Of a stretch of DNA of 64,000 bases, positions 35,686 through 44,519 are shown in pieces. Made by a program: the position numbers and the translations under genes. A model generated the notes under the pieces. The model ran no database searches and had not been told where the DNA came from. It saw only the letters and a program-made list of their open reading frames with translations. The stretch comes from Frigoribacterium faeni. GTDB taxonomy: Bacteria > Actinomycetota > Actinomycetes > Actinomycetales > Microbacteriaceae. How positions within the stretch are numbered: position 1 is the stretch's first letter; each line of letters begins with the position of its first letter. The stretch spans positions 1 to 64,000 of the forward strand of contig NZ_BJUV01000007.1 of NCBI RefSeq assembly GCF_007988805.1, written 5' to 3'.

Positions 35686-36512
35686 TGACGACCCCCGACG
35701 CGATCCCGGCGACGACCGGCGCCTCCGTGACCGACCCGACCCGCGCCTCCTCGTCGGACCGTCGCGACGACACGACGGCTCCGCTCGTCGACCTGCGCGG
35801 CATCCGCAAGTCGTACGGCGCCGTCGACGTGCTGCGCGGCGTCGACCTGACGCTCGCCCGCGGCGAGGTGCTCGGTCTGGTCGGGGACAACGGCGCCGGC
35901 AAGTCGACCCTGATGAAGGTGCTCGCCGGGTCGGTGCAGCACGACGGCGGCGCGATCCGGATCAAGGGCGAGGAGGTGCGGTTCCACTCCCCGAGCGACG
36001 CTCAGGCCCGGGACATCGGCATCGTCTACCAGGACCTCGCGCTCTGCGACAGCCTCAACGTGGCGGCGAACCTGTTCCTGGGGCGCGAGCCGCGGGTCGG
36101 ACCGTTCCTCCGCATCGGCCGGATGCACGAGGAGGCCACGAGCGTGCTGCGCGAGTTCGGCGTGCGGGTCACCTCGACGCACCAGCTCATCTCGCAGCTC
36201 TCGGGCGGACAGCGGCAGTCGGTCGCCATCGCCCGCGCGGCCAGCGTCGACCCCGACATCCTCATCCTCGACGAGCCGACCGCCGCGCTCGCCGTGACCG
36301 AGGTCGAGTCGGTGCTGCGCCTCATCAAGGAGGTGGCGGCGCGCGGCGTCGGAGTGATCCTCATCACCCACCGCCTGCAGGACCTCTTCCGGGTCTGCGA
36401 CCGCATCACCGTGATGTACGAGGGGCGGAGCGTCGACGACGCCCGCATCGACGACCTGACGATCGAGTCGCTGGTCGGCATGATCACGCGAGAAGGGAGC
36501 GCCGCCGCATGA
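35685..36512 (+). CDS. ABC transporter ATPase, single domain (RbsA/FrcA-like)
   Basis: The 275-residue ATPase has Walker A GDNGAGKST, signature LSGGQRQSVAIARA and Walker B ILILDEPTAAL. It carries one nucleotide-binding domain, unlike the duplicated RbsA, and so resembles FrcA-type proteins that dimerise. It contains a long N-terminal tail (about 30 residues) whose segment DPTRASS is written by a dispersed-word copy. The ATG at 35685 overlaps the previous stop by one base. Confidence 0.93.
   Translation: MTTPDAIPATTGASVTDPTRASSSDRRDDTTAPLVDLRGIRKSYGAVDVLRGVDLTLARGEVLGLVGDNGAGKSTLMKVLAGSVQHDGGAIRIKGEEVRFHSPSDAQARDIGIVYQDLALCDSLNVAANLFLGREPRVGPFLRIGRMHEEATSVLREFGVRVTSTHQLISQLSGGQRQSVAIARAASVDPDILILDEPTAALAVTEVESVLRLIKEVAARGVGVILITHRLQDLFRVCDRITVMYEGRSVDDARIDDLTIESLVGMITREGSAAA
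35738..35751 (-). repeat. 14-bp dispersed word, copy 6
   Basis: Exact word in the reverse orientation in the N-terminal tail of the ATPase gene, encoding TRAS. Confidence 0.8.
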
Positions 36513-37600
36513 GCGCAGCGACCGCATCGAACACCGACACCACCGGTCCGGACGGCGGCCACGGCGGCGGAGCCGACGGGCCCGCCGGCGGACACGGCCC
36601 CGGGCCGGCCACCCGCACGAGCCAGCGGCGCTGGCAGGCCCTGCAGCGGGTCAACAAGTCGACGCTGCTGATGCTCGTCGTCACCCTCGTCGTGATCGTC
36701 GCGTTCTCGGTGGCGACCCCGACGTTCCTCACCGGGACGAACCTCCGCAACGTCGCCGTGCAGGTGGCCCCCGCGCTGATCGTCGCCGTCGCCATGACCT
36801 TCGTCATCACGGCGGGCATGATCGACCTCTCGGTCGGCTCGACGCTCGCCCTCGTCTCCGTCGTCGGCGCCAGCCTGCTGCGGACCGGCATGGAGTCCGT
36901 GCTCGTCATCGTGATCTGTCTCGCGGTCGGCGCGCTGTGCGGCCTGGTCAACGGCTGGTTCTCGAGTTACCAGGGCATACCGTCGTTCATCGTCACGCTC
37001 GCGACGATGTCGATCGTGCGCGGCATCGCGCTGTTCATCACCAAGGGCTACTCGGTCGCGATCGGCTCGGGCCTGATCTTCGCCCAGATCGGCCAGGGGC
37101 GCCTGCTCGGCCTCGGCTACCCGGCCTGGCTGGCGCTGATCGCCGTCGTGGTCGGGATCGTCGCGCTGCAGCGGATGCGGTTCGGCCAGTACGTCACCGG
37201 CATCGGCTCGAACGAGGAGTCCGTGCGCCGGGCCGGCGTCGACACCCGGTTCGTCAAGATGATGGCCCTCGTGCTCACCGGGACGGCGGCCGGAGCCGCC
37301 GGCATCATCACGGCCGCCCGTCTGGGCTCGGGCGACGCCAACTCGGGCGTCGACTTCGCGATGACGGTCATCACGGCCGTCGTGATCGGCGGCACGAACC
37401 TGCTGGGCGGCAAGGGCAGCGTCATCGGCACCGCCATCGGCGCCGTGCTGACCGGCGTCATCACCAACGGCCTGACGCTGCTCGGCCTCAGCCCGTACAT
37501 CGTCCCGATCGTCACCGGCAGCCTGCTGATCATCGTCATCTGGATCAACCTGCGCGGCGGCTCGCTGACCGAGCTGCTGCGCCGACGGGTCACGTCGTGA
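36509..37600 (+). CDS. ABC transporter permease (RbsC-like)
   Basis: The 363-residue permease of the BPD_transp_2 family has eight to ten helices and hallmark segments FVITAGMIDLSVGS, GIPSFIVTLATMSIVRG and GGTNLLGGKGSV. A Gly-rich, His-containing N-terminal tail (about 40 residues) precedes the first helix. The ATG at 36509 overlaps the ATPase stop as ATGA. It forms a homodimeric channel with the two preceding gene products. Confidence 0.94.
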   Translation: MSAATASNTDTTGPDGGHGGGADGPAGGHGPGPATRTSQRRWQALQRVNKSTLLMLVVTLVVIVAFSVATPTFLTGTNLRNVAVQVAPALIVAVAMTFVITAGMIDLSVGSTLALVSVVGASLLRTGMESVLVIVICLAVGALCGLVNGWFSSYQGIPSFIVTLATMSIVRGIALFITKGYSVAIGSGLIFAQIGQGRLLGLGYPAWLALIAVVVGIVALQRMRFGQYVTGIGSNEESVRRAGVDTRFVKMMALVLTGTAAGAAGIITAARLGSGDANSGVDFAMTVITAVVIGGTNLLGGKGSVIGTAIGAVLTGVITNGLTLLGLSPYIVPIVTGSLLIIVIWINLRGGSLTELLRRRVTS

Positions 37601-38694
37601 GCCGCGTCGGCGGGTTCGGCGTCGCCGAGACGGGCGTCGTCGACGTGCAGACGGTGCTCGGACCGGTGCCGAGCGACGCGCTCGGCTTCACGCTGCCGCA
37701 CGAGCACCTGATCAACAGCATCGAGGAGGGCGGCCTCGAGCCCGATCCCGACTTCCCCGAGCTGTTCGACGCCCCCGTCACCGCCGACATCGCGTGGCTG
37801 CTGCGCGACCGTCCGCTCGCCTGCCGCGACAACTGCGTGCTCGACGGCGACGACGACGCGGTCGCCGAGCTGATCGCGTTCGGCGGGCTGGGCGGTTCGA
37901 CCGTGATCGAGCTGACGAGCGACGGCCAGGGCCGCGACCCCGGTCGCCTGGCCGGGATCGCGCGCCGCAGCGGCGTGAACGTCGTCACCGGAGGCGGCTG
38001 GTACCTCGAGAGGTTCCACCCGGCGGTCACCGGCAGCGACCCGATCGACGCGCTCGCCGCCCGGTTGATCGAGCAGTACGACGCGGACCCCGCCGTCTCC
38101 GGTCGGCCCCGGTCGGGCGTGATCGGCGAGATCGGCGTCTCGCCTGGATTCACCGAGCGCGAGGAGCGCTCGCTGCGGGCCGCCTGCCGACTCCAGCGGG
38201 AGACGGGCCTGCCGATGTTCGTGCACCTGCCGGGCTTCGTCCGGCACGGCGGGCGCGTGCTCGACGTCGTGCTGCGCGACGAGGGCGTCGACCCCACCGC
38301 GGTCGTGCTCTGCCACATGGACCCCTCGGGCGGCGACCCCGACTACCAGCGCGGCCTCGCCGAGCGCGGCGTGTGGCTCGAGTTCGACATGATCGGCATG
38401 CCGTACCGCTTCTCCCTGCCGGGCGAGGGGCAATCGCCCTCACCCGTCGAGACGGCCGCCGCCATCGCCCGCCTGATCGGCGCCGGATTCGGCGGACGCC
38501 TGCTCTTCAGCCACGACCTGTTCCTCAAGAGCATGCTGCGGCGCCACGGCGGCAACGGCCTCTCGTACATCCCCGCGGTCTTCCTCGACCGGCTGCTCGA
38601 CCTCGGCCTCGACGCCGACGTCGTCCGGGGCGTCAACACCCGCAACGTCCGCGACCTGTTCGAGGGCGCGGCGCTGACCCGCTCGACGAGCTGA
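37597..38694 (+). CDS. Phosphotriesterase-family metal hydrolase
   Basis: The 365-residue protein is an amidohydrolase-superfamily TIM barrel of the phosphotriesterase homology group. Metal ligands are His35 and His37 (LPHEHL), His210 (FVHLPGF), His240 (LCHMDPSG) and Asp307 (SHDLF). The bridging residue appears to be Glu178 (GEIG) instead of the carboxylated lysine of true phosphotriesterases, as in E. coli PHP-like and some lactonase-like members. Family members hydrolyse lactones, N-acyl amides or phosphoesters. The GTG at 37597 overlaps the permease stop. It is probably the first catabolic step for the imported compound; the reaction is unknown. Confidence 0.88.
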   Translation: MSRVGGFGVAETGVVDVQTVLGPVPSDALGFTLPHEHLINSIEEGGLEPDPDFPELFDAPVTADIAWLLRDRPLACRDNCVLDGDDDAVAELIAFGGLGGSTVIELTSDGQGRDPGRLAGIARRSGVNVVTGGGWYLERFHPAVTGSDPIDALAARLIEQYDADPAVSGRPRSGVIGEIGVSPGFTEREERSLRAACRLQRETGLPMFVHLPGFVRHGGRVLDVVLRDEGVDPTAVVLCHMDPSGGDPDYQRGLAERGVWLEFDMIGMPYRFSLPGEGQSPSPVETAAAIARLIGAGFGGRLLFSHDLFLKSMLRRHGGNGLSYIPAVFLDRLLDLGLDADVVRGVNTRNVRDLFEGAALTRSTS

Positions 38695-38788
38695 CCCGGG
38701 GGCCCCACCGACCCGCCGACGCCCGCGTCCGCGACCGGCGCCGCGCCTCCTCGGCTCCCGTCTCCCGTCTCCACAGAAAGGCACCACC

Positions 38789-39538
38789 ATGTCCCGCATC
38801 CTCATCGCCGGCGAGAGCTGGATCACCGCGACCACCCACACCAAGGGCGTCGACGAGTTCACCGCCCACTCGTACACCGAGGGCGTCGCCCAGCTGCGCG
38901 CGGCGCTCCAGGCCGGCGGCCACGAGGTCGTCCACCTGCCGGCGCACCTCGTGTCGACCGGGTTCCCCGAGACCCAGGAGGCGCTGTCCGAGTACGACGT
39001 CGTGGTGCTCTCCGACATCGGCGTCAACTCGCTCCAGCTCGCGCCCGACGTGTTCGAGCGCAGCATCCCCGGTCGCGACCGGGTGCAGGAGCTGGCGCAG
39101 TGGGTGACCGCAGGAGGCGCGCTGCTGATGGTGGGCGGCTATCTGTCGTTCTCGGGCTGGCAGGGCCGTGCCGGGTACGCCCGCACCGAGATCGCCGACG
39201 TGCTGCCGGTGGATCTGCTGATCGGCGACGACCGCGTGGAGCGCCCGGCCGGCGTCGTCGCCACCGTGCTCGACGCCGAGCACCCCGCCCTCGGCGGTGC
39301 GGGGACGGAGTGGCCCGCCCTGCTCGGCTACAACCGCGTCGTCGTTAAGGAGGGGGCCGTCGAGCTCGCCCGTCTCGGGGACGACCCGCTCGTCGTCGTC
39401 GGCGAGGCCGGGGCCGGCCGCACCGCCGTGTTCACCAGCGACTGCTCGCCGCACTGGGCGCCGCCGGCGTTCTGCGACGAGTGGAGCGGCTACGCGAAGG
39501 TGTTCCAGGGGATCGTCGCATGGCTGACCAGCCGCTGA
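38789..39538 (+). CDS. Glutamine amidotransferase-like (ThuA-like fold) protein
   Basis: The 249-residue protein resembles the class I glutamine amidotransferase-like/cytoplasmic DUF1355 group: ILIAGESWIT at the N-terminus, EYDVVVLSDIGVNSLQL and a GGALLMVGGYLSFSGWQG segment where the nucleophile elbow would be. There is no clear Cys nucleophile at the elbow (GGYLSF), so it is probably not a glutaminase; a catalytic or sugar-binding ThuA-like role is possible. The ATG at 38789 has AAAGG 8 nt upstream, after a 94-bp gap. It overlaps the next gene by 19 nt. Confidence 0.75.
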   Translation: MSRILIAGESWITATTHTKGVDEFTAHSYTEGVAQLRAALQAGGHEVVHLPAHLVSTGFPETQEALSEYDVVVLSDIGVNSLQLAPDVFERSIPGRDRVQELAQWVTAGGALLMVGGYLSFSGWQGRAGYARTEIADVLPVDLLIGDDRVERPAGVVATVLDAEHPALGGAGTEWPALLGYNRVVVKEGAVELARLGDDPLVVVGEAGAGRTAVFTSDCSPHWAPPAFCDEWSGYAKVFQGIVAWLTSR

Positions 39539-40212
39539 GCCGTCCCGCGGCGGGCCGCGCACCGGCGGCCGGCCGCGCGGCGGCGCTGGTCGCCCGCTGC
39601 GACGACGCCCTGCGCGCGTCGGCCTCGGTGCGGCTGCTCGCCGAGCTGACCGACGGCAGCGTCGACGCCGAGACCTTCGCCCGCTATCTCGTGGCCGAGC
39701 ACGCCTTCGTCCGCACCGCGGCCCGCCTCGCGGGGTACTGCCTCTGGCAGCAGCCCGAGTGGAGCCTCGCGGTCCGGCACGCCGACGCCGTCGCGGACCT
39801 CGTGGGTCCGCAGGAGGCGTACTTCGCGGCGTCGCTCGCCGACCGGCCCGTCGACGGGGCCGCCGCCACGGCCGTGCTCGACCACGCCTCCGTGCTGCGG
39901 ACCACCGTCGTCGCCGCGCTCGCCGACGGCGGCTACCCGGCCGTGATCGCGAGCCTCGCCGCCGCCGAGACCCTCTATCTGCGCTGGTGCACGGAGGCCG
40001 CTGCCCTCGCCGTCGAGCGACCCGCCGCCGTGCAGCGCTGGATCGACCTGCACACGACGCCGGGGTTCCGGGCCCAGGTGGCGTTCCTGCACGAGCTGCT
40101 CGACGACCTGCCGGCACCGGTGACCGACGCCGAGCTCGACGGGTGGTTCCGCGACATGCTCGTCGCCGAGGACGCCTTCCACGCGAGTCCGTACGTCGAG
40201 GTGGCGCGATGA
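39520..40212 (+). CDS. TenA/PqqC-like helical protein
   Basis: The 230-residue all-helical protein belongs to the TenA (thiaminase II/aminopyrimidine hydrolase) superfamily: YLVAEHAFVRTAARLAGYC, a helix with AAETLYLRWC and a C-terminal MLVAEDAFHAS. By eye the usual catalytic Cys position holds Glu140 (AAETLY), which is the pattern of the TenA_E subgroup, while a Cys147 lies seven residues on. Glu217 would match the catalytic Glu near the C-terminus. No TPP riboswitch is seen upstream, so a role in thiamin salvage is doubtful. The ATG at 39520 lies inside the end of the previous gene. Confidence 0.8.
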   Translation: MADQPLSRPAAGRAPAAGRAAALVARCDDALRASASVRLLAELTDGSVDAETFARYLVAEHAFVRTAARLAGYCLWQQPEWSLAVRHADAVADLVGPQEAYFAASLADRPVDGAAATAVLDHASVLRTTVVAALADGGYPAVIASLAAAETLYLRWCTEAAALAVERPAAVQRWIDLHTTPGFRAQVAFLHELLDDLPAPVTDAELDGWFRDMLVAEDAFHASPYVEVAR

Positions 40213-41402
40213 GGGGCGAGACGGGCCGCGCCTCCTCGGGCACGTCCGCTACCGCCGCATCCGCTGCGACCGCCGCGACCGCCGCCCTGCGGGTCGACGT
40301 CGCGGTCGATCTCGCCGCGGTCGAGGCCCGGCTGACCGGCGCCGGCGTCGCCTTCGAGCGCGTGAGCGTGGGGGCGGAGGCCGTGGTGGTCGTGTCGTCG
40401 TACGGCGGGCGGGTCTACGGCCCGTTCTTCGACGGCGGCGCGCCCGAGAACTGGCTGCCCGACGCCTTCGGGTCCGATGCGGCGTTCCGCGCCCTGCTCG
40501 ACGGCGGCGAGTGGAACGTCGGCGGGGACCGGCTCTGGGTCGGCCCCGAGATCGCGTACATGATCCCCGATCGGGCCGACTACTGGGGCAGCTACACGAT
40601 GCCGCCCTCGCTCGATCCGGGGCGGCACGCGCTGAGCCGCGTCGGCGACGAGGTGACGATGGACCGGACGGTCGACCTGGAGTCGTTCACCGCGCCGACC
40701 GGGTCCGCCCGGGTCGGCCTGCGGCTCCGGGTGCGTCCCGCGGCCCACCCGCTCCGGCACCTCCGCGACGGCGGCACGTCCTCGGCGGTGCGGTACGCCG
40801 GCTACACGACCGAGGTGCGCCTCGACCTCGAGTCCGACGGCGCGCAGGAGGCCGAGTCGTGGGTGCTCAACCAGGTCAGGGGCGGCGGGACGGCGCTCGT
40901 CGCGGCGTCGCTGGGCGTGCAGGTGACCGACTACTACGAGCCCGTCGGCGAGCTGCTGCGCCCGGTCGCCGGGGGAGTGGCCGTGTCGCTCACCGGCGCC
41001 GACCGCTTCAAGATCGGCTTCGCGGCCCCGCAGGTGACGGGTCGGGCCGGTCACCTCCGCTGGGCCGACGGGTCCGGTGCCGACGACACCGCCCCGGACC
41101 TCGTGCTGTTCGTCCGCAGCAGCCCGGTCGACGCGTCCGCCGAGTACTCGGAGGAGCCCGACCCCTCGCCCGGCCGTCGCGGCGACGCGCTGCACCTCTA
41201 CGACGACGACGGCGGTCTCGGCGGCTTCGCCGAGGTCGAGGCGCGCGGCACCCCCGTGCTCGGCCCCCGCCCCGACCCCGTGACCGACCGGTTCACGACC
41301 TGGTGGTTCCGCGGCCCGGTCGCCGACGTCGCCCGGATCGCCCAGCACCTCCTGGGGATCCCCGAGGAGGCGGTGGTCGCCTCCCTGCCCGCGCGTCCCT
41401 GA
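40209..41402 (+). CDS. Uncharacterised protein, possibly galactose-mutarotase-like
   Basis: I do not recognise this 397-residue protein with confidence. After a low-complexity Ala/Thr/Ser tail (about 35 residues) it is rich in beta strands and has WVGPEIAYMIPDRADYWGSY, RTVDLESFTAPTGSARV and TTWWFRGP. Spacing and motif style resemble DUF4380/DUF6786-type proteins with an aldose-epimerase-like beta-sandwich. No signal peptide is present. The ATG at 40209 overlaps the TenA stop as ATGA, so it is translationally coupled and belongs to the same pathway. Confidence 0.65.
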   Translation: MRGETGRASSGTSATAASAATAATAALRVDVAVDLAAVEARLTGAGVAFERVSVGAEAVVVVSSYGGRVYGPFFDGGAPENWLPDAFGSDAAFRALLDGGEWNVGGDRLWVGPEIAYMIPDRADYWGSYTMPPSLDPGRHALSRVGDEVTMDRTVDLESFTAPTGSARVGLRLRVRPAAHPLRHLRDGGTSSAVRYAGYTTEVRLDLESDGAQEAESWVLNQVRGGGTALVAASLGVQVTDYYEPVGELLRPVAGGVAVSLTGADRFKIGFAAPQVTGRAGHLRWADGSGADDTAPDLVLFVRSSPVDASAEYSEEPDPSPGRRGDALHLYDDDGGLGGFAEVEARGTPVLGPRPDPVTDRFTTWWFRGPVADVARIAQHLLGIPEEAVVASLPARP

Positions 41403-41492
41403 CCCGCGCCCCGCCGCCGCGCGCTCTCCCGGGCGCGCTCGTCCGCCCGATGCCCGCGACCGGGCACCCGACCCTCTCTCGCAAGGAACCCC

Positions 41493-42719
41493 ATGACCTC
41501 GACCCGCGCCTCCTCGGCCTCCGCTCCCGACACCGACCCCGACGTCGCCCGCGCGTACGACGACCTCGTCGCGCTCGTGCAGCACGGACCGAGGTTCCAC
41601 GGGACGCCGGGCATCGCCGCCGCCGCGGACTGGCTGGAGGGGCGCCTGACCGCGGTCGGACTGTCCGTCGACCGGCAGTCGGTCGCGCTGCCCGGCTGGC
41701 AGCCCGGGACCGTGCACCGGCTCGTCGTCCGGTCCCCGATCGAGCGCGAGCTGCCGGCCTGGCCGATGCTCTGGAGCGGGTCGACGGACGGCGCCGTGCG
41801 GGGGACGGTCGAGTCGGTCGGACCGCAGGGCCTCTGGGGCGACTCCATGGTCTGGCGCAAGTTCGTCGTCCGCGACGACGCCGGCCGGCCGGTGGCCTAC
41901 CTGCACGCGCGCGACGGCGGACCCGCGGCTCCTCAACCCCTGCCGGCCGGTTCCGACCTCGACGTGGCGCACCTGGCCATCGGACGACTCGACGGTCTGC
42001 AGCTGACCGAGTGGCTGGACGACGGGAGGCCCGTCGTCGTCGAGGCGGAGGTCGACAGCGGGCCCGTCGACGCGGCCGTGAGCGACAACCTGATCGTCGA
42101 CCTCGCCGCGGCCGACGGCGGCTCCGACCCCGCCCGCGGCACGGTCCTGCTCTGCGCCCACTACGACACGTTCTTCAACACCGTCGGCGCCTACGACAAC
42201 GGCAGCGGCACGATCGCCCTGCTCGAGCTCGCCGAACGCTGGGCGGCGAAGGCCCCCGCCGTCCCGGTCCGGCTCGTCTTCTTCACCGCCGAGGAGTGGC
42301 ATCTCGGCGGTTCCCGCCACCACCTCGACGCGGCGTCGGCTGCCGACCTCGAGGCGATCGACTACGTGCTGAACATCGACGGGCTGGGCCGCGGCTCGTT
42401 CGTCGAGGCGTTCGCCGGCCCCGAGGCCTTCTCGACCGCGTTCCGCGACGCCCTGATGGCGTACGCCGCCGGGACGCGGCCCGACCTCGAGCTGGTGACG
42501 CGGTTCCCGCCGACCGTCGGGACCGACGACGCCTCGTTCCACCGGGCCGGCGTGCCCAGCGCGTTCCTGACCTTCAACGACCTCCACCGGCTGCACCAGC
42601 CCGACGACGAGCCGAACCTCGGCATCGCCGCCAACATCGCGTGGACGGTGCCTCTCGCCGAGCACCTCGTGGCGACCCTGCCGCGCCCGACGCGGGTCGC
42701 GCCTCCCGGGATCCTCTGA
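41493..42719 (+). CDS. M28-family metallopeptidase (cytoplasmic)
   Basis: The 408-residue protein is a di-zinc aminopeptidase-fold hydrolase. Ligands are His223 and Asp225 (CAHYDTF), Asp235 (GAYDNGSG), Glu267-Glu268 (FTAEEWHLGGS), Asp296 (NIDGLG) and His368 (RLHQPDDEP). No signal peptide is visible, unlike many M28 enzymes, so it likely cleaves an amide bond in an imported compound. AAGGAA lies 5 nt before the ATG at 41493. Its N-terminal STRASS is written by a dispersed-word copy. It is the last gene of the operon. Confidence 0.88.
   Translation: MTSTRASSASAPDTDPDVARAYDDLVALVQHGPRFHGTPGIAAAADWLEGRLTAVGLSVDRQSVALPGWQPGTVHRLVVRSPIERELPAWPMLWSGSTDGAVRGTVESVGPQGLWGDSMVWRKFVVRDDAGRPVAYLHARDGGPAAPQPLPAGSDLDVAHLAIGRLDGLQLTEWLDDGRPVVVEAEVDSGPVDAAVSDNLIVDLAAADGGSDPARGTVLLCAHYDTFFNTVGAYDNGSGTIALLELAERWAAKAPAVPVRLVFFTAEEWHLGGSRHHLDAASAADLEAIDYVLNIDGLGRGSFVEAFAGPEAFSTAFRDALMAYAAGTRPDLELVTRFPPTVGTDDASFHRAGVPSAFLTFNDLHRLHQPDDEPNLGIAANIAWTVPLAEHLVATLPRPTRVAPPGIL
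41501..41514 (-). repeat. 14-bp dispersed word, copy 7
   Basis: Exact word in the reverse orientation within the first ten codons of the M28 gene, encoding TRAS. Confidence 0.8.
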
Positions 42720-42759
42720 CGGGACGATGCCGGTGGGCCGTCACCGGTAGCGTGTGCGG

Positions 42760-43881
42760 GTGATCGACTTCGACCGGCTCCGCCGATGGCCCGACGTCGA
42801 GGCGCCCGAGCTGGTCGCGCACGACGCCACCGACCGCCTCCTGCTCGACACCGCCGAGGAGGCGCTGGTCGCCCACCCGACGCGGGTCTCGATCATCGGC
42901 GACCGCTACGGAGCGCTGACGCTCGGCGCGGCCGCGCTGGTCGGCGACCATCCGCTGCGGGTCCACCAGGACGGCCGGTCGGGCGAGCTCGCGCTCGCCG
43001 CGAACGCGGAGCGCCTGGGGTCGACGGCCGTGGTCGAGACGCACGCCCTCGACTCCGCGCTCGTGGCCGGGGCGCGGGTCGTGCTGCTGCAGCTGCCGCG
43101 CGGGCTCGACGCCCTCGACGAGACCGCCGAGCTGATCGCCGCGCATGCCCACCCCGACGTGGAGGTGTTCGCGGGCGGTCGCGTCAAGCACATGAGCACG
43201 GCCATGAACGACGTGCTGGGTCGCCGCTTCACCGCCGTGCGGGCGGGCCTGGCGCGGCAGAAGTCGCGGGTGCTCACCGCGACGGGCCCGATCCGAGGAG
43301 GCGCGCCCACCTGGCCGCGCACCGCCCGTCACGGTGAGCTGCTCGTCGTCGCCCACGGTGCGGCGTTCGCCGGGGCCTCCGTCGACATCGGCACCAGGGC
43401 GCTGCTCGCCGCGCTCGACGGCGCACAGGCGCCCGCGGCCCGCCCGGGGCTCCTCGCCGTCGACCTCGGCTGCGGCACCGGCGTCCTCGCGACATCGTGG
43501 GCTCTCGGGCATCCCGACTGGTCGGTCGTCGCGACGGACCAGTCATGGGCGGCGGTCTCGTCGGCCGAGGCGACCGCCGCCGCGAACGGCGTGGGGGACC
43601 GGGTGGAGGTGCGGCGCGACGACGCCGGCGCCTCGCTGGGTGCGGGCTCCGCCGACCTGGTCATGCTCAACCCGCCGTTCCACGTCGGGGCGACGGTGCA
43701 CGCCGGCATCGCGCACAAGCTCTTCGACGCCTCGGCGCGGCTCCTCGCGCCAGGCGGCGAGCTCTGGTGCGTGTGGAACTCGCACCTCGGCTACCGCTCG
43801 GTCCTCGAGCGGACCGTCGGACCGACCCGGCAGGTGTCGCGCACGCCCAAGTTCACCGTGACGGTCTCGACCCGCCGCTGA
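42760..43881 (+). CDS. RsmC-like rRNA guanine-N2 methyltransferase
   Basis: The 373-residue protein has two Rossmann-like halves: a degenerate N-terminal one and a C-terminal class I methyltransferase with the SAM motif VDLGCGTGVLA and the catalytic NPPFH motif. This layout matches RsmC/RlmG enzymes that make m2G in rRNA. GTG at 42760 is chosen because TAGCGT (42748-42753) ends 6 nt before it, giving a leaderless start; GTG 42754 would overlap the -10 region. It stands apart from the preceding operon. Confidence 0.85.
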   Translation: MIDFDRLRRWPDVEAPELVAHDATDRLLLDTAEEALVAHPTRVSIIGDRYGALTLGAAALVGDHPLRVHQDGRSGELALAANAERLGSTAVVETHALDSALVAGARVVLLQLPRGLDALDETAELIAAHAHPDVEVFAGGRVKHMSTAMNDVLGRRFTAVRAGLARQKSRVLTATGPIRGGAPTWPRTARHGELLVVAHGAAFAGASVDIGTRALLAALDGAQAPAARPGLLAVDLGCGTGVLATSWALGHPDWSVVATDQSWAAVSSAEATAAANGVGDRVEVRRDDAGASLGAGSADLVMLNPPFHVGATVHAGIAHKLFDASARLLAPGGELWCVWNSHLGYRSVLERTVGPTRQVSRTPKFTVTVSTRR

Positions 43882-43945
43882 GTCCTGCCGCGGGCCCGCC
43901 CGGAGGCCCACCGAAGGTCGGAGCGCGCCGGTCGGAGGGTGCCGG

Positions 43946-44407
43946 TCAGAGCGCGAGAGAGGCGTCGATGTAAGCGAGGAGGGCCCTGGCGTAGGCGTCC
44001 TCGGCATCCGCGGCGACGAAGACGCGCTCGTCGTGCTCGCCGAACACGACACGCACCTCGTACCGGGGCGACCCGGCTTCCTGCTCGCCGCCGCGAACGG
44101 CCGCGTCGCGGGTGTCGACCTCCCGGCTGAGCGAGCGGAACGACCGTGCGAGGAGGCCGCGCAGCTGGTCTTCGCGGGGCAGCCACAGCGACTGGTCGGC
44201 CGAGACCGAGTCGAGTGCCCATTCGGTCGTGCCGTTGAAGCCGAGCACCGTCCCCGTGGGATGCTCGTGGGCCTCGATGGTCATCTCGCTGATGGTGAAG
44301 ACGTCGCCGACGAACTCCCCGCGGTCGATGACGAAGCGATCGCCGGTGGTCGGATGCCAGCGGAGGCCGGCGTCGTGGAGCCGGCGGGCCAGGGTCACGT
44401 CGAGCAT
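43946..44407 (-). CDS. Small conserved protein of unknown function
   Basis: I do not recognise this 153-residue soluble protein by family. It begins LDVTLARRLHDAGLRWHPT, has FVIDRGEFVGDVFTISEM, and a C-terminal AEDAYARALLAYIDASLAL helix. The phrase WLPREDQLRGLL recalls proteins seen in other Microbacteriaceae. There is no signal peptide or membrane helix. CAGACT (44414-44419 on the minus strand) ends 6 nt before the ATG and no Shine-Dalgarno is seen, so the transcript may be leaderless. It is convergent with the RsmC-like gene. Confidence 0.75.
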   Translation of the reverse strand: MLDVTLARRLHDAGLRWHPTTGDRFVIDRGEFVGDVFTISEMTIEAHEHPTGTVLGFNGTTEWALDSVSADQSLWLPREDQLRGLLARSFRSLSREVDTRDAAVRGGEQEAGSPRYEVRVVFGEHDERVFVAADAEDAYARALLAYIDASLAL

Positions 44408-44462
44408 CGGGCCAGTCTGCGCCTCCCGGCGTGAGAGGGCACCCGTCCTCGGACCGTGGCCT

Positions 44463-44500
44463 GCTCGGGGCGACTCCGTGCGGACGGCGTCGCCCCGAGC
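44463..44500 (-). terminator. Hairpin after the 1131-residue Ig-repeat protein gene
   Basis: GCTCGGGGCGAC (44463-44474) pairs perfectly with 44489-44500, 20 bp after the stop codon. Confidence 0.85.
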
Positions 44501-44519
44501 GGCCTCGGCGCTCGTGTCG

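Noticed and set aside
38695-38788. TPP riboswitch before the amidotransferase-like/TenA genes
   Set aside because: No THI-box sequence such as CUGAGA with the usual partners is present in the gap.
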